Below the pieces are notes generated by a model, which was given only the letters and a program-made list of their open reading frames with translations, was not told where the DNA came from and did not search any database. Shown in pieces: positions 43,249 to 53,959 of a stretch of 64,000 nt of DNA. The stretch comes from Geosiphon pyriformis (lineage: Eukaryota > Glomeromycota > Glomeromycetes > Archaeosporales > Geosiphonaceae). Numbering within the stretch: position 1 is the first letter of the stretch; every line of letters begins with the position of its first letter. The position numbers were made by a program, and so were the translations under genes. The DNA is taken from NCBI GenBank assembly GCA_016748015.1, contig JAAOMT010000254.1:124001-188000 (forward strand), written 5' to 3'.

Positions 43249-43937
43249 TGTTATAAGTTAGAATAACAAGTTAATGGATAGCAAAAGAGAACAGAATTGT
43301 AGGGTAATAAAAGAAATCAAAGAGAATTCAACTTCAAAGAATGAATTAAATGAGTATGGATTCAATGTGTGAGATCAGTCTCATAAAATATCTTAGTTAC
43401 TATACTTTTCAAAAGATAACCAGGAAATCTGAAGATAGAGAGATAGTCTGTACTATTAACAAATGATCACACACTGGTATAATTCTATGCTTCATGTTAG
43501 TGCTATTATAATTTAATATCAGGTATTAGATATATTTTTTAGTCACATTTTATTCAATAATCTTCAAATGCTGCAATTACATGTTTTAGGAAAGAGTAAA
43601 AAATAACCAACAAGTAATCTTTTATTCCAATATGTTCGGATACTTGAAGGTAGAGAAAGAGAATTTAGTAATAAGAAAAGTATTAAGATGAAATCGTTAT
43701 TTTATTTCTTTTATTTCTTTTATTTTTATATGCTTTTCTATAGTTAAGAGATTCATTGCTTATATAGTTATCAAAAGTAGTCAATGATCAGATTAATGAC
43801 TAGGTCAATGATCAGGTCAACAGTCAAATCATTGATCAGATTAATAATTACTATCTAAAAATAAAGTGGCTAATTATATAATATCAGTGGCTAATACATA
43901 TGATAATTAATAAAAAGTATAGGTTTTAACCATAACA
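43249..43937 (-). repeat. 3' LTR of element A3 (family II, minus)
   Basis: 689 bp, reading TGTTATAAGTTAGAATAACA at the left and TTAACCATAACA at the right on the + strand, the inverse of the B LTR. The 12-bp repeats are fewer than in B and C (43775-43845). It follows directly on A2 sequence, with ATAT as the left flank. The right partner of this duplication is off the window. Confidence 0.85.
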
Positions 43938-44259
43938 TTATCCTCTCTAAAGAGATTAAGCTCTGACAAAATCAAGCTATTCATTATGTAATCTATTTGA
44001 AGAGTTTTATCTAGCTCAAAGCTAACTAGTTTGTTAAAGTCTTTTGTAAATAGGATATATAATATTTGAGATAAAATAAGTTTTATATTCAAGAGACCAA
44101 ATCTTTGTATTAGAGTTTTGGTTCTTTTAGCAATAGCTAAAACTCTTGGGACATCTAACCATATAATGCCCAAAATTTCTGTCTGTATCTCTGAAGTTGT
44201 TTTTTTCATGAGTTTTATATCCTCTATAATTTCTTCAAGATAACCATAGAGCTCTAATT
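43907..44259 (-). pseudogene. ORF-X of element A3, C-terminal part
   Basis: The minus strand reads MKKTTSEIQTEILGIIWLDV, PRVLAIAKRTKTLIQRFGL and FNKLVSFELDKTLQIDY, ending inside the LTR as VMVKTYTFY, just as in B and C. An insertion at 44260 (LINE X) separates it from the rest at 45356-45502. Confidence 0.8.
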
Positions 44260-45341
44260 TTTTATTTTTTTATTTTTTTTTTGTTAAAGTGTAGTTATAC
44301 TGGTCTTTTATTAATTTAGCCACACTTAAAAAGCATGGCTTTTTCATAAAGTCAACTCACCCAATAATCTAAATTACAAGATATGGCTAACCATTAAGTA
44401 GCTATGCCTAACTACACACTAGTATAACCAGAAAATTTAAGGAGTATTACACTATTATCTAAAGCAATTCTATTACAAAAAACATTAATCAGTATCTTAT
44501 TACACTATGAAAATCTATTATCTATCTTAACTTTAGCTTTACTGTTATTATCACAACCACTCCCTAATATTTTATGTATGTTGGACACATCTGATGGGTT
44601 TCTCTTAACTTTGTTATCAATACCTACTGATTTTTCTTACTTAGTTTGTAATTTGTATTGTTCATCTTATAATCTACTTTTTGCTTGAGCCACTACCTAT
44701 TTACACATTTTAATTAATATATTATTACAAGTTTTATGATCAATGTTAGTGAAAGTGTTGATTCTTTTAAATTGCTTATTGATCAATTTTTTGTATAGTA
44801 GATCTATATTGGGTGTTAACATAATGTACTCATTAAACAGGACCAACTTCTTACCAGAGTTTAAGGTTTTGTGTTTTTTTCCCACAGTCTTTAATAAGCA
44901 TTGCATCCACTTATTTTTTATTTTGTCTATCAGTGTCTTGTTCTTTTGAGTATTCAAAAAGCATTCTCAAAAGTAATGGTTGGTTTCCACTTCTATGTGA
45001 CATATTTTGCAAAGATTAGTCAAATACATAAAGAAATACCTATTATACAGCACTTTTACTATTGGCAGCATGTTGTAAAATAATTTTATAATAAATGTAC
45101 ACATTGTCAAGAAACTGGCTGAGGTGAAGCCAAAAGACATTTTACTATTCCAATTCCAAACTTTGATTGTGCTTTTCCAGTCTATCTTTTAGTCTAAGAG
45201 TCCTAATGTCTCTTGGACTTTATTATTGCTTATCTATTTTAAAGCTGTTTGAAGTCTGATCTGTTGGCTCAGAAAGTGTTTGATATTTAGATTCAATTCA
45301 ATTCCTTTGCAATTAAGAACATAGCTGGTATTTTTTATTAT
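44260..45341 (-). mobile_element. 5'-truncated LINE insertion X
   Basis: The left end is a T-rich tail (TTTTTTATTTTTTTATTTTT), i.e. a poly(A) tail of a minus-strand element. The flanks ATAGAGCTCTAATT (44246-44259) and ATAGAGTTCTAATT (45342-45355) form a 14-bp target duplication with one mismatch. This combination is typical of target-primed reverse transcription. The only open frame (44697-44957, minus, IDKIKNKWMQCLLKTVGKKH) was not recognised and may be the C-terminal end of an ORF2. It interrupts ORF-X of A3. Confidence 0.7.
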
Positions 45342-45355
45342 ATAGAGTTCTAATT

Positions 45356-45502
45356 GCCTTTTATATGACAAATTTTTGTCTATGGGCAAAATTTTTTGGA
45401 TTGTTTTTCCAATTGTGCTAGAAGGTGAGAGTATAACTGCTGTTATACTTTCTAACAGATATTTATCTATTTTGCTACCAATTCTTTTTCTTCTGGTAGT
45501 GG
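45356..45502 (-). pseudogene. ORF-X of element A3, middle part
   Basis: The minus strand reads RIGSKIDKYLLESITAVILS, STIGKTIQKILPIDKN and LSYKRQLELY, joining 44259 after removal of LINE X. At 45502 it is cut by element C and continues at 63140 with the TVIRPKKTT part. Confidence 0.8.
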
Positions 45503-46252
45503 TGTTACGGGTTGGAGTAACAAGCTAATGGATAGCAAGGGAGAACAATATTGTATAGTGATGGAAATAAACAAAGAGGAAATTACAATAAGGGAGTGAA
45601 TTGAATAAGTAGGAATTCAATGTGTGTGATCAGTCTTATAAAAATAACAATCGCTAATCTTTTCTTAAATCTGAAGGTAGAGGAATAGTCTGTGATTGTC
45701 AACAAGATAACACTGCTGCTATTATTCTATGCCTCAACTCAGCAATTCTTAGAATCAATAACAGGTATCATTGTACTTTTCAATTATTTCTTTATTCAAT
45801 GAATTACAAGAGCAAGCCAATTGCTTCTCAGGCTAATTCTAACAAATACAAATCAAGAAAAGAAAAAGATAAGATATGTAAATGCCAACAAGTAGATACT
45901 TGAAGGTAAGAAAAGGGGAATAAGCAATTATGAGAGGAAGTAATTGATATTGTTTATTTCGTTACTTTGATCATGTCTTTCTACAGCTAAGAGAATCATT
46001 GCTTATATAGCTATCTAAAGTAGTTAACAACCAGGTCAACAATCAGATCAATGATCAGGTCAACAATTAGGTCAATGATCAGGTTATTAATCAGGTCAAT
46101 GATCAGGTCAATGATCAGGTCAATGATCAGGTCAATGGTCAGATCATTGATCAGATCAACAATCATTATCTAAAAATAGAGTGGCTAATTATATGACATC
46201 AGTGGCTAATACATGTGATAATTAATAAAAACTATGTGTTTCAACCGTAATA
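45503..46252 (-). repeat. 3' LTR of element C
   Basis: 750 bp, 12 bp longer than its 5' partner, which equals one unit of the internal 12-bp repeat (46015-46165). It starts (minus strand) TATTACGG, one transition away from TGTTACGG, and ends CCGTAACA. Confidence 0.9.
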
Positions 46253-46878
46253 TTATCCTCTTCAAAGAGATTGAGCTCTAGTGAAATTAAACTATTTATG
46301 AGATAGTCTATGTGAAGAGTTTTGTCTAACTCGAAACTAACTAGTTTGTTGAAGTCTTTTGTGAATAGGGTATATAATACTTGAGGTGAAATAAGTTTTG
46401 TATCTAAGAGACCAAATCTTTGTATAAGAGTTCTGGCTCTTTTAGCAATGGTCAAAACTCTTGGGACATTCAATCGTATAATGCCCAAAATTTCCACTTG
46501 TATCTCTGAAGTTGTTTTCTTCATGAGCTTCATGTTTTCTATGATTTCACCAAGACGACCATAGAGTTTTAGTTGTCTTCCATATGACAAGTTTTTGTCT
46601 ATGGGCAAGATTTCTTGTATCATTTTTCCAATTGTGCTGGAAGGTGAAAGTATCACTGCTGTTATGCTTTCCAGCAGGTATTTATCTATTTTGCCACCAA
46701 TTCTTTCTCTTCTGGTAGTTGTTTTTTTTGGTCTGATAACAGTGTGAGTTCCACTGTTATCTGTTATAGTAGTTTGTTTTCCAATAGTCAGAGTAGCATT
46801 TAGATAGTTCTTGATTCAGTACTCATGGAGAGTATAGAAAGTGTTTTGAATGTTTTAATCCAGGAAATAATTGTTCAT
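46222..46878 (-). pseudogene. ORF-X of element C
   Basis: 657 nt, identical in length to ORF-X of B, from ATG 46878-46876 to TAA 46224-46222. The last 31 bases lie inside the 3' LTR. It has a TAA at codon 8, at the same site as in B, and one TGA where B has TGG (HEYWIKNY). The open part from 46656 includes SSTIGKMIQEILPIDKN, RLNVPRVLTIAKRARTLIQR and LVSFELDKTLHIDYLINS. Confidence 0.75.
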
Positions 46879-47004
46879 GTCAATTGAAGATACCTCTGTT
46901 TTGGGAATGGTGTATTTATTTATATCTAATTTTTGCTGATTATTTGGGTCAGTATTACCACAACAGATAACCAATCAGGTCGTTTGTGATATTTCTTGAG
47001 TTGC

Positions 47005-48239
47005 ATGCCATAAACAGGGCAATCACTGAATATTGTTCCATATTGATCTTGTAGAATATATGAATCATTGTTCAAAACTTTGTTGACTATAAAAGGTTCT
47101 TTCTAGCAGCTGGAGAATTTATCACCATAGACATTGTCTCTGTCTAAATGGTATTCTAAAACTAAGTCACCAACACTTAAGAAAAGTGTTTTATAGGTCT
47201 TTTTCTTTTTGAGCTTCTCTTGGACCTGTTTTATCTTTTCAAAGGCAATTATCCGTGTTTCTACCAATAAGTCAAGAATAGTACCAAGTCTTCTTTGCAA
47301 AATGTCCTTGTAATCTCCTATTGTTATTTCTTTAAAAGGTATTGTTTCTATATTCGTTTCTATTGGTAAAGTTGCCATTTGTCCATAGAACAGATAAAAG
47401 GGTTCATAATTTGTTATGTCATGATTTATGGTTCTGTAGACAAACAAAGCTGAAGGCAATACTTTGTCCCATAGGTTGGTTTTTTCACTGGTTTTGGCTA
47501 GAGTTTCACATAGTGTTCTATTGAAACATTCCACTAAACCATTTGTTTGGGGGTGATAAGAAGAAGAGAGTTTATGACATATTCCCATTTTTCTGCAAAG
47601 TTCTTCAACCAGTGTACTGAGAAAAGCTTTTTCTTTATCAGATAAAAGTTCTTTGGGGCAGCTGTGGCAACAGATAATATCTTTATAAATGAAATTGGCA
47701 ATTGAGACTGCTGTTTGATCTGGGGTGGCTCTTGCTTCTACTCACTTTGTAAGATAATCAGTAGCTGTGATAATGTATCTGTTGCCATCAGGAGTTACTG
47801 TTAAAGGTCCAACAACATCTATACCAATTCTGTCAAATAGTTGACCAACAAAGATCAGGTGGATATTTTCCTTGCGATTGGGTTTTCCTCTTCTTTGGCA
47901 GGTATCACAGGTTTTGATGTATTCAGCAATGTCTTTTCCCAAGGTAGGCCAATAATAGCAAGTTAAAGTTTTCTGAATCGTTTTTGTTTTTCCAAAGTGT
48001 CCAGCTAATGGATCAGTGTATATATTGTAGATCACAATTTCTTTTTCTTCAAATCTAATGACTCTCTGGGGGCGGTCAGGATTTTTTTTATTTCTTTTAT
48101 ATAACTGGTTCTGGCGAATCAAATAGAAATTTGATTGTTTGTGCAAATGTTCTCTTTGCTGTCGAGTATAGTCCGGCAGATATTGTCCTTTACCCAAAAA
48201 TTTCATTAAAGCAGAGTAGTTGTCCAAGTCCATTATCAT
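47005..48239 (-). pseudogene. Integrase ORF of element C
   Basis: It starts MIMDLDNYSALMKFLGKGQY at 48239. Zinc-binding part YTDPLAGHFGKTKTIQ...CDTCQRR, core IGIDVVGPLTVTPDGNRYII, ELLSDKEKAFL (the usual SDRG is changed) and SSYHPQTNGLVECFNRTLC. A stop replaces Trp after ITATDYLTK (near 47742), and another ends the frame before the GPY/F-like KEPFIVNKVLNNDSYIL. About 60 bases separate it from the RNase H stop. Confidence 0.88.
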
Positions 48240-48298
48240 GTTTGTTTGTGAGGGAGTTACAAATAATTAAGTTGGTTTGGTTTGGGAGGGTTTTACTA

Positions 48299-48986
48299 TC
48301 ACTGGATGGTAATTCTGAAGAGAGCATCGGTGTTTTGATAATTAGCTCTTTTGCGGTGTTGAATGTCATAGTTGAATTCATCCAAGTAGAGTATCCAGTG
48401 AGTTATCTATTTATGTTCCAGGTTTCTTTTGTTGCATAGCCAAACCAAAGCTTGATGATTTATTACCACCAAAAATTTTACACCTTTAAGATATTTGTCC
48501 CAGTAGCTGGTAGCCCAAACTACTGCTAAGCATTCTTGTTCTGTGACTGAGTAGTTCCTTTCTGCTGGTGTGAGAGTTCTACTAACATATGCTATGGTGT
48601 GTTCTCTGTTATTTTCATTTTTCTGGGAAAGAACAGCATCAAGTTCATAGCCAGATGCATCAATATGGAGAATAAAAGGTTGATTCAGATTAAGTTGCAT
48701 GAGGATAGGTTCTGTAACCAGTTTTTCCTTCAGAATTTCAAATGCTTTTTGTTGATGAGTGCCTCAGTGATAATTGATGTTTTTCCTAAGTAGCTGATTG
48801 AGAGGAGTGGCAATTTTGGAGAAATCCTTGACAAACTTGTGATAATAAGAGACTAAACCAAGAAAAAAGCATAGTTCATGAACATTCATTAGTTGTCTAA
48901 TGTTTTGAACTTTTTTAATTTTGGCTGGATCAGGGAAAATTCCATCTTTTGTAATAAGATGACCAAAGAACTGGGTGGATTGACGT
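48299..48986 (-). pseudogene. pol of element C, second half: end of RT and RNase H
   Basis: Resumes after element D with TQFFGHLITKDGIFPDPAKI, MNVHELCFFLGLVSYYHKFV, a TGA shared with B (NYH*GTHQQKAFEIL), RNase H PFILHIDASGYELDAVLSQK and FLVVINHQALVWL. It ends at TGATAG (48299). The conserved Asp of TDHQ is Asn here. The break at 48986 carries the ACGT duplication. Confidence 0.88.
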
Positions 48987-49906
48987 TGTTACCGGAGGTT
49001 TNNNNNNNNNNNNNNNNNNNNNNNNNNNNNNNNNNNNNNNNNNNNNNNNNNNNNNNNNNNNNNNNNNNNNNNNNNNNNNNNNNNNNNNNNNNNNNNNNNN
49101 NNNNNNNNNNNNNNNNNNNNNNNNNNNNNNNNNNNNNNNNNNNNNNNNNNNNNNNNNNNNNNNNNNNNNNNNNNNNNNNNNNNNNNNNNNNNNNNNNNNN
49201 NNNNNNNNNNNNNNNNNNNNNNNNNNNNNNNNNNNNNNNNNNNNNNNNNNNNNNNNNNNNNNNNNNNNNNNNNNNNNNNNNNNNNNNNNNNNNNNNNNNN
49301 NNNNNNNNNNNNNNNNNNNNNNNNNNNNNNNNNNNNNNNNNNNNNNNNNNNNNNNNNNNNNNNNNNNNNNNNNNNNNNNNNNNNNNNNNNNNNNNNNNNN
49401 NNNNNNNNNNNNNNNNNNNNNNNNNNNNNNNNNNNNNNNNNNNNNNNNNNNNNNNNNNNNNNNNNNNNNNNNNNNNNNNNNNNNNNNNNNNNNNNNNNNN
49501 NNNNNNNNNNNNNNNNNNNNNNNNNNNNNNNNNNNNNNNNNNNNNNNNNNNNNNNNNNNNNNNNNNNNNNNNNNNNNNNNNNNNNNNNNNNNNNNNNNNN
49601 CAAACTACAAGTTATTTCTGCAAACTATTAGATATTTTGGTGAACTATCAATTATTTCAGTAAATTTCTATAAATTTTGGCAAACTTTTGAATGTTATAT
49701 AGTTTGGGATATTGCATGATTGATCATCACAATTAGGTTACATTTGTGTTGTGTACAATTTAGGTTATTAATTAAATGATAATTTCAGACATTTTTTTTT
49801 TGCTAATGTAATAAGTGATAATTTGAATGATAATATATGCTAATTAATAAGAGGAATTATAAGATAGTTTCATGCTAAATGATATCTCTAATTTTGTCTG
49901 GTAACA
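48987..49906 (-). repeat. 3' LTR of element D with assembly gap (N 49002-49600)
   Basis: Fifteen bases (TGTTACCGGAGGTTT) precede the gap and 306 follow. Alignment with the complete 982-bp 5' LTR predicts 661 missing bases (equivalent to 57833-58493), against 599 N. The gap therefore hides only LTR sequence. Confidence 0.88.
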
Positions 49907-50552
49907 TAACCTTCTCCTCAAGACTGAGCTCCGTCGAAGTCCAAGTATTGTTTGTTATTTCCAGATAATAATCCAAAATTATTGAAAAAATTTGGTCTGA
50001 AAATTGTTGAAATTTCAGTTCTGTGAGCTTTTCAATGTATTGAATCTTCAAAGGTTGAAAAATTGGGTTTTGTAGTACGTTTTCACAGGTGTGAAATAGG
50101 TCATAAAGTTTAAGAGCAGCTCTGAGCCTGTAGCGACTGTTTGTTGATCCAGCTGTTGTCTTGAATTCGTTGTGGAGTTGTTTCTGAATAGCTTCTTTTG
50201 TGAGGTTTGCTGTTGTAAGTTTCAGTTTCTGTTCATAGAGTGTTTTTCCAATGTGAAAATATCTATAGATTGGAGGATATTGAGTGTTTTTCTCATTGAG
50301 ACACAGTTGAAGTCTTTGTTGAATTGTAGCATTTGGTGGAATACTAATCGGAGTGAGCATTAGATTTTCTCTTAAAGCAAGCTTTAAAAGTTCTGGCAGG
50401 TGAATTCCAGTATAACTTTTTGTGTTCTTTTTATACGGGTAATATTTTTGTGAATTTGGGGCTAAATTTGTAACTACTTCTGTTTGGGTATAATTAATAT
50501 GGTTTTCAGTAACAGTAATAGATAATTTGGGTATTGTTTTTAAAGCTAACAT
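49875..50552 (-). CDS. ORF-X of element D: intact uncharacterised 225-residue ORF
   Basis: An uninterrupted frame from ATG (50552) to TAG (49875) between integrase and the 3' LTR. It starts MLALKTIPKLSITVTENHIN, has IHLPELLKLALRENLMLTPI in the middle and RYRLRAALKLYDLFHTCENV later, and ends EEKVMLPDKIRDII. No signal peptide, membrane span or known motif is seen; the look is helical and soluble. The final codons are provided by the LTR, and GAGGAGAAGG, the likely polypurine tract, encodes Glu-Glu-Lys. Position, length, C-terminal VM at the LTR border and a KLxxFxxxQ/DxxxxIxxDYxL-like stretch recall ORF-X of family II, suggesting remote homology. This is the only long intact frame in D. Confidence 0.7.
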   Translation of the reverse strand: MLALKTIPKLSITVTENHINYTQTEVVTNLAPNSQKYYPYKKNTKSYTGIHLPELLKLALRENLMLTPISIPPNATIQQRLQLCLNEKNTQYPPIYRYFHIGKTLYEQKLKLTTANLTKEAIQKQLHNEFKTTAGSTNSRYRLRAALKLYDLFHTCENVLQNPIFQPLKIQYIEKLTELKFQQFSDQIFSIILDYYLEITNNTWTSTELSLEEKVMLPDKIRDII

Positions 50553-50717
50553 TAGTTTTTTGAGATAATTATTGAATGTTTTGAGGAATAGTTATTATAA
50601 GCAATTTGAAATAAAAGAAAATTATTTTTTGGTGCATGGGTTTTTATGTTATTTTTGTTTTGTTTTTATGAGATTGTTTCTAAATTATAAGAAGATAACT
50701 ATAATAATAAATTTAAA

Positions 50718-52103
50718 TTAAGTGTTCAAGTTGGGAGGCTGTTCAATGACAACTACTGGTTCTAAATTTCGGGGAATGTCTTCGGGATTGATTAAAAGGG
50801 AATGTGTACCAATTTGTAGAATTAATGGTTCAGGATTGTTTCTGGAATTATAGTGTTTCAAATGATCTCTATGTGTAACTTTTGCTAGAATTTTGTCATC
50901 AAGTCTTAGCTTGTATGATCCGTTGCCTAAAACTTCATGGATAAAAAATGGTCTATCCCATTTATTTTCAAATTTTCCACTCCATTGTTTTTCAGCTTTA
51001 GTTCTGTATAAGAGAACTTTGTTTTTAATTTTAAATTTATTGGTAATTGGAGGCAATTTGTCATTATGCCGTTCTTTTTGTCGAGCTTGAGAGTTTTCAA
51101 TATGGGTGGCTGCTATTTATCGTTTTCCTTCTAACATGCTAAGCAGAGTATAAGCTCTTCATTGAAGTGTTTCCTGAAAATTGTTTTTATTGATTGGTTG
51201 TGCTGGGTATGTTTCCACTGTGAACTTAATTGGTAGCATTGCTGTCCTTCCGTAAGTTAAATCAAATGGTGTGTGTTTTGTGGTATCTTGTTTTAGTGTT
51301 CTATATGCTAGTAACACTGATGGAATAAAGATATCCCATTCTTGCTCAAAATTGGTTGAAACTTTGGCTAATAACTCACACAATGTTCTGTTAAAACGTT
51401 CTACAAATCCGTTTATTTGTGGATGGTAGGGCAAAGACAGAGGTCTTTTGACATTGAATTATTTGCAAATTTCTTGTATTAGGTTGTTCACAAAATGTGT
51501 TCCCTGATCAGATAAAAGTTTAATTGGACATCTGTGTCTATAAATGATGTCTTTGTAGATAAAATTTGCTACTGATTTCGCATCTGCTCATTGAATGACT
51601 CTGGCTTCAGGCCATTTAGTAAGATAGTCTACAGCTATTGCAATATAATGGTTTTCTTGAGTGGTAATAGATAATGGTCCGATTAAATCGATACCAACTC
51701 AGTCAAAGGGTTGTCCAACTTTGATTGAATTTAATGGTTCAGTAGGGCGTGTTCCTCCTCTTCTTTGACAACTATCACAAGATTCGACATATTCATAAAT
51801 GTCTTTCTTCATTTGAGGCCAAAAGTAGTATTCTAGTGTTTTTTGGGTGGTGCTATCTTTTCCAAAGTGTGCTGATGAAGGATCTGAGTGCATGTTGTAT
51901 AATATGGTCTCTTTTTTCTGTTCTTGTATTAATCTGAGTGGTTTGTCTGGGTTTTTGAAATTTCGATGATAAATAATGTTGTTGTATAGAAAATATTGTT
52001 TGGCTTGTTGTTGTAGTCAATGTTTTTCATTTGAAGACCAATCTGTTGGGATTGTTAATGTTTCCAAATATTGTTTGAGATTGTTGTAGTTTTCTGAATT
52101 CAT
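50718..52103 (-). pseudogene. Integrase ORF of element D, six stops
   Basis: It starts MNSENYNNLKQYLETLTIPT at 52103, about 50 bases after the RNase H stop (52153-52155). Zinc-binding MHSDPSSAHFGKDSTTQKTL...SCDSCQRR, core VGIDLIGPLSITTQENHYIA, KLLSDQGTHFVNNL and LPYHPQINGFVERFNRTLCE. The C-terminal region KFKIKNKVLLYRTKAEKQWS and NKWDRPFFIHEVLGNGSYKL resembles a GPY/F module, ending at 50718. Catalytic Asp, Asp and Glu are present, but stops occur at about six places (for example before VGID and FNVK). Confidence 0.88.
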
Positions 52104-52152
52104 TGTTTGTTGGCTTTTTTGGTTGGTTAAGTTGAGTGTTGGTTTTTGTTTT

Positions 52153-53400
52153 CTAATATTGTCTCATTCTGGAGAGACAGTCAACATTGGTGTGGAGTTT
52201 TCCTGGTTTGTGATGTACTATGTATCGATAGTTTGCTAGAAATCCTGTCCATCAGGTTTGTTTTGCATTCAGCTGAGTATTTTTGTTCTAAAGCCATTTG
52301 AGTCCAATATTATCAGTGATAATATCGAATTCTTTAGGCTTGAGATAAAGGTTGAAGTGGTGTAGGGCCCAAATTATGGCTGCTGTTTCTAGTTCTGTAG
52401 CAGAGTAGTTTTTCTCAGCTGGTTTTAATGTTCTGCTAGCATAAGCAATTACTCACTCATTTCCATTGTCATTTAGTTGTAATAAGATGGCACCAAAGGC
52501 AGTATGTGAAGCATCTGTAGTTAGTCAAAATTGGTTGCTGAAATCTGGGTAGGCGAGAATTGGAGCTGTTGTCAGTTTTTCCTTAAGAATTTCAAAAGCT
52601 TTTTGGTGTTCAATAGTCCATTTGTATTTAACGTTTTTGGTGGTGAGCTGGTTGAGGGGTTTTGCAATTTCCGAGAATTCTTTGATAAACTTCCGATAGT
52701 AGGATGCTAATCCTATGAATCCTCTTAGTTCTGTAGTATTTTGTGGAACTTTGAAGTTCTTAACAGCACTGATTTTTCCTGGATCTGGTTTGACTCTTTC
52801 TTCACTAACTATGTGACCAAGAAAGACCAAACTTGTTTTTCCAAAATGGCATTTCTCAATGTTTAGTTTTAATCCTGCTCTACGTAATCGTTGAAAAACT
52901 TCTCGCAGGTAAATTAAATGAAGTTCGAAAGATGGGGAATAAACATCAGTGTCATTAAGATAGACAACTACTGATTTTCAAAGGAGTTCAGCATATACAA
53001 CATCCATGAGTCTTTGAAATGTTGCTGGCGCATTGCATAATCCAAAGGGCATTACATTGAATTCATAGTTTCCTCCTTGTGTTGTGAATGCTGTTTTGGA
53101 GCAGTTCTTGGGATCCATGGCAACTTGCCAGTATTCACTTTCTAGGTCTAATGTTGAAAAGTATTTAGATTTTCCAAGGGCATCTAACATGTCATCAATT
53201 TGTAGAAGAGGGTAAGCATTCCCAATCATGACACTGTTGAGTTATCAATAATCAACACAAAATCGTATCTTTCCATTCTTCTTTTTAACTAGAACCACTG
53301 GTGAGGCCCATGGACTCATTGATGATTGGATAAGCCTATTGTTAAGCATCTGTTGTACTTCTTCTTAGATAAATTGGTGGCTTTCTGGAGCAACTCGGTA
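52153..53400 (-). pseudogene. Reverse transcriptase-RNase H of element D
   Basis: RT: FSTLDLESEYWQVAMDPKNC, TAFTTQGGNYEFNVMPFGLC, VVVYLNDTDVYSPSF (YLND at 52951-52962, first catalytic Asp is Asn), LRRAGLKLNIEKCHFGKTSL and FLGHIVSEERVKPDPGKISA. RNase H: LTTDASHTAFGAILLQLNDN, VIAYASRTLKPAEKNYSATE and FDIITDNIGLKWL. It stops at TAG 52155-52153 after SRMRQY, in the same place as element A. In-frame stops break it at several points. It is in a different frame from the dUTPase because of one extra A near 54110. Confidence 0.9.
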
Positions 53401-53959
53401 GGCTTGTTGTCGCCTTGGTTTGGCATCTCCTGTATAGATTTGGTGTTGCACCAAATTGGTTCTTCTTAAGTCATTGTTGTTTTCGGCAAAGATATCGGCA
53501 AAATCTGCAATTAGTTTCTTGAGCTGGTTTTGTTGTTGTGGTTCAAGTTGTCCTATGTTGATTCGAGATAGTTTTTCTATAACAATATGATAGTTTTCAG
53601 AGCTGGAGTTTGGGTTGATTTTTGGTAGTAAATGTTCAATAATTTCAGAAAAATCGGGGACTGTTTGGAATTATTCTTGTTGAAAGATGTTACTGTGAAT
53701 GATTCTAATTTCTAAGTTATTTAATAAAACTATGAGATAATTGTTGGGATTGTAAAAAGTAACTCGGACTTTCTTTGTTCCTTCTGGAATATAAATATTT
53801 GGGATTGAGATTTTATGTTTCAAGCAAATTTGTTTGTTTGATTCAAAAATTTGTTGTGTGGTTGTTGGCTTTTCACAAATGTAAATTTCAGTGTGTTCTC
53901 CAAAGGGTGAAATGGTAATTGGTTGTGGAAGTTGTAAAATCTGGTGAGATTCTTTCTGT

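Noticed and set aside
48893-49663. Long open frames on both strands across the N run
   Set aside because: They exist only because N codons are read as open. The real sequence is LTR of element D and RT of element C.
49875-50552. ORF-X as an envelope gene
   Set aside because: The position fits, but no signal peptide, membrane segment or Cys pattern of an envelope protein is visible.
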